Shown here: positions 62,337 to 64,000 of the stretch, in pieces
How positions within the stretch are numbered: the first letter of the stretch is position 1
Layout: each line of letters starts with the position of its first letter
Assembly (NCBI GenBank): GCA_016719635.1
Contig: JADJYT010000001.1
Location: 62,001 to 126,000 of the forward strand
Direction of reading: 5' to 3'
DNA length: 64,000 bases
From: Sphingobacteriales bacterium
GTDB taxonomy: Bacteria; Bacteroidota; Bacteroidia; Chitinophagales; JADIYW01
Program-made: the position numbers and the translations under genes
Notes under the pieces: generated by a model
What the model was told of the DNA's origin: nothing
Databases searched by the model: none
Seen by the model: the letters and a program-made list of their open reading frames with translations, nothing else

Positions 62337-64000
62337 TTGTTAAGTTTTATTCTGGATAAGCGGTTTGTTTTTTTTCTGATCATATTTTTTATGTCCGCTC
62401 CCGTATTTTCCCAAATTGAAAATCAGGATATAACGGAACTAACGAATGACACCTTAGCTCAAACAAACACCGGGCCAAATGTAATTAAATCCCTTATTGA
62501 TTCAGTCTCTAAAGATTCCACAATTGTGGATGTAAAAAAGATTAAGATTGCAGAGAATGATTTGGACGATAATGTAAAATACAATGCAGCAGATTCAATT
62601 ATTTATGATATTCCGAATAAAACCGTACTGCTTTTTGGGAATGCCCGAATAACGTATCAGGAAATGGATATGAGAGGCGGTTATATCCGGTTTAACTGGG
62701 ATAGCAGTGAAGTCTATGCCAGGGCAACACCTGATAGTAGCGGCAACCTGAAAAGAATTGAATTTAAGGATGGGACAGGCGAGTATGTGGCGATGGAAGC
62801 GAAATTTAATTTTAAAACTAAAAAAGGTAAAAGTGCCGGGTTGGTAACTAAAGAAATGGAGGGTTATCTTCATGGAGATTATGTCAAAGCAGTGAATGAC
62901 TCAACCTTGTATATCAAAAATGCCCGCTATACGACCTGCAGCTATGATCAGCCTCATTTTTATGTAGAGATAGGCAAGGCGAAAGTTATCAAAGACCGGA
63001 TTATTGTCGGTAAGCCTGCTAACATCATCATTGAAGGTGTCCGTACACCATTATTCCTGCCATTTGCCCTCGTGCCATCCATCAAGTCAAAAGGTTCCGG
63101 CCTGATTATGCCCACCTACGGTGAGGCTGGAAATTTAGGGTTTTACTTAAGCGGTATCGGATATTACTGGCATATCAATGATAAGATGGATCTGACAACA
63201 ACCGCCGACATATATACTTTGGGAAGCTGGGCATTGCGCACCAATTTAAATTATAAAGTGATATACAAACACGCCGGAAGCCTGAGTTTTAATATTAATC
63301 AGCAGCGTGGCGGTTCTGATTATGAACGGTTTAACCCTAAAAGACTGAAGGCTCCCATCAACTTCGGATTGCAGTGGCAGATGAATGTGGACCCGAAAAA
63401 GATGTATAACAGCAGTTTTAACATCAACCTGAACATCGTCAGCAACAAAACATACCAGTACCTGAATTCAAGAGATCCGCAAAGTGTGCTGGCGACTAAC
63501 TTTTCCTCGAATATATCCTACAGCAAATACTGGCCCAATAAACCGTACCGCCTGGCATTGAATACCGGCCTGGTACAAAATACACAATCGAAACAGATTT
63601 CTTTGACATTGCCTCAGTTCTCCTTTAACGTCACCCGAATCAATCCTTTTCAGAAGAAAGTCGCCGTTACAAAACGGAAATGGTATGAAAATATAGGTTT
63701 CTCCTATGATTTGAATGTTTCCAATCAGATCAGCGCTACGGATTCTACTTTTCTTTCCAAACAAACATTGAAGAATATGCGCACCAGCATAACGCATAAT
63801 CTCCCGATTTCAGGAAATTTCACGTTGTTTAAATATTTAAACTTTAATGTCGGGTTTAATTACAGGGAAAACTGGTATTTCAGTTATGTCAACAAAACCT
63901 ATCAGGATACGCTGATCAGGCTAAATGAAACAACCAATAGGATTGATACGTTCCTTTATCAGGCAGTACCGGAAACTAAATTTGGATTTAAAACATACCG
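62337..64000 (+). CDS. lptD: LPS-assembly protein LptD homologue (3' end outside window)
   Basis: The frame is open to the window end (~555 residues visible). A beta-strand-rich N-terminal OstA-like part ('NARITYQEMDMRGGYIRFNW') is followed by a barrel with 'PLFLPFALVPSIKSKGSGLIMPTYGE', characteristic of LptD and its Bacteroidota homologues, which insert LPS into the outer membrane. The first ATG (62391) would give only 'MSAPVFSQ' and remove the signal peptide. A full signal ('DKRFVFFLIIFFMSAPVFSQ') appears if translation starts at the TTG at 62337 (or CTG 62352). The start is therefore tentative. It is divergent from the amidase gene. Confidence 0.84.
   Translation, partial: MLSFILDKRFVFFLIIFFMSAPVFSQIENQDITELTNDTLAQTNTGPNVIKSLIDSVSKDSTIVDVKKIKIAENDLDDNVKYNAADSIIYDIPNKTVLLFGNARITYQEMDMRGGYIRFNWDSSEVYARATPDSSGNLKRIEFKDGTGEYVAMEAKFNFKTKKGKSAGLVTKEMEGYLHGDYVKAVNDSTLYIKNARYTTCSYDQPHFYVEIGKAKVIKDRIIVGKPANIIIEGVRTPLFLPFALVPSIKSKGSGLIMPTYGEAGNLGFYLSGIGYYWHINDKMDLTTTADIYTLGSWALRTNLNYKVIYKHAGSLSFNINQQRGGSDYERFNPKRLKAPINFGLQWQMNVDPKKMYNSSFNINLNIVSNKTYQYLNSRDPQSVLATNFSSNISYSKYWPNKPYRLALNTGLVQNTQSKQISLTLPQFSFNVTRINPFQKKVAVTKRKWYENIGFSYDLNVSNQISATDSTFLSKQTLKNMRTSITHNLPISGNFTLFKYLNFNVGFNYRENWYFSYVNKTYQDTLIRLNETTNRIDTFLYQAVPETKFGFKTY

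Overview
The window comes from a member of the phylum Bacteroidota with moderate GC. Several signals support this: type IX secretion (T9SS) C-terminal sorting domains, TonB-dependent receptor plus DUF4249 pairs, DUF3810, an OstA-like/MlaD/amidase/LptD envelope cluster, and promoters of the TAnnTTTG type instead of a sigma70 -10 box. A Chitinophagia-like lineage is a guess. About 50 protein genes, one tRNA, one IS110-family element and several families of small palindromic repeats are visible.

Layout. 1-4 kb: end of an FtsX/LolE-type permease, a di-heme cytochrome c peroxidase, a DUF3810 membrane protein with an HExxH motif, and an SRPBCC protein. 4-10 kb: an RND efflux operon (TetR regulator, membrane fusion protein, AcrB-type pump, TolC-type channel) preceded by two near-identical palindromes that look like the operator. 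10-14 kb (minus strand): thrS-infC-rpmI-rplT, where infC has no ATG start. 14-20 kb: a frameshifted DUF885 gene, two secreted proteins, a gamma-carbonic anhydrase with a GT9 glycosyltransferase, and rlmH. 20-25 kb: rplU-rpmA, a PhoD-like phosphatase, an M48 protease and a flavin monooxygenase. 25-40.6 kb: the branched-chain amino acid genes ilvE, ilvD, ilvB, an ACT-only ilvN/ilvM-like subunit and ilvC. All five are on the plus strand but are separated by unrelated genes (a T9SS purple-acid-phosphatase-like enzyme, a sterol-desaturase-like protein, tRNA-Val, creD, pfkA, a glycoside hydrolase).

40.6-45.4 kb is the accessory part. It holds an IS110-family element whose transposase is broken by three single-base shifts although its catalytic motifs remain, a long non-coding leader that may encode a bridge RNA, a 10-copy 7-bp tandem repeat, a frameshifted FISUMP lipoprotein gene, and three copies of a ~150-bp composite palindromic element. 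Two of these copies closely flank a small GIY-YIG nuclease gene. This nuclease-repeat arrangement is the best candidate for a little-described system.

45.4-64 kb: an SRPBCC/membrane protein pair, an exported-protein operon (lipoprotein, T9SS subtilase, TonB-dependent receptor, DUF4249 lipoprotein), an amino acid permease, a large secreted DUF3604 PHP-type protein, an OmpA-like protein, and the envelope cluster OstA-like, MlaD-like (frameshifted) and N-acetylmuramoyl-L-alanine amidase, divergent from lptD, which runs off the window.

Four genes (DUF885, IS110 transposase, FISUMP, MlaD-like) carry seven single-base frame breaks in total, five of them in homopolymer runs. Either real gene decay or slippage, or indel errors in the underlying assembly, could explain this, and the sequence alone cannot decide.
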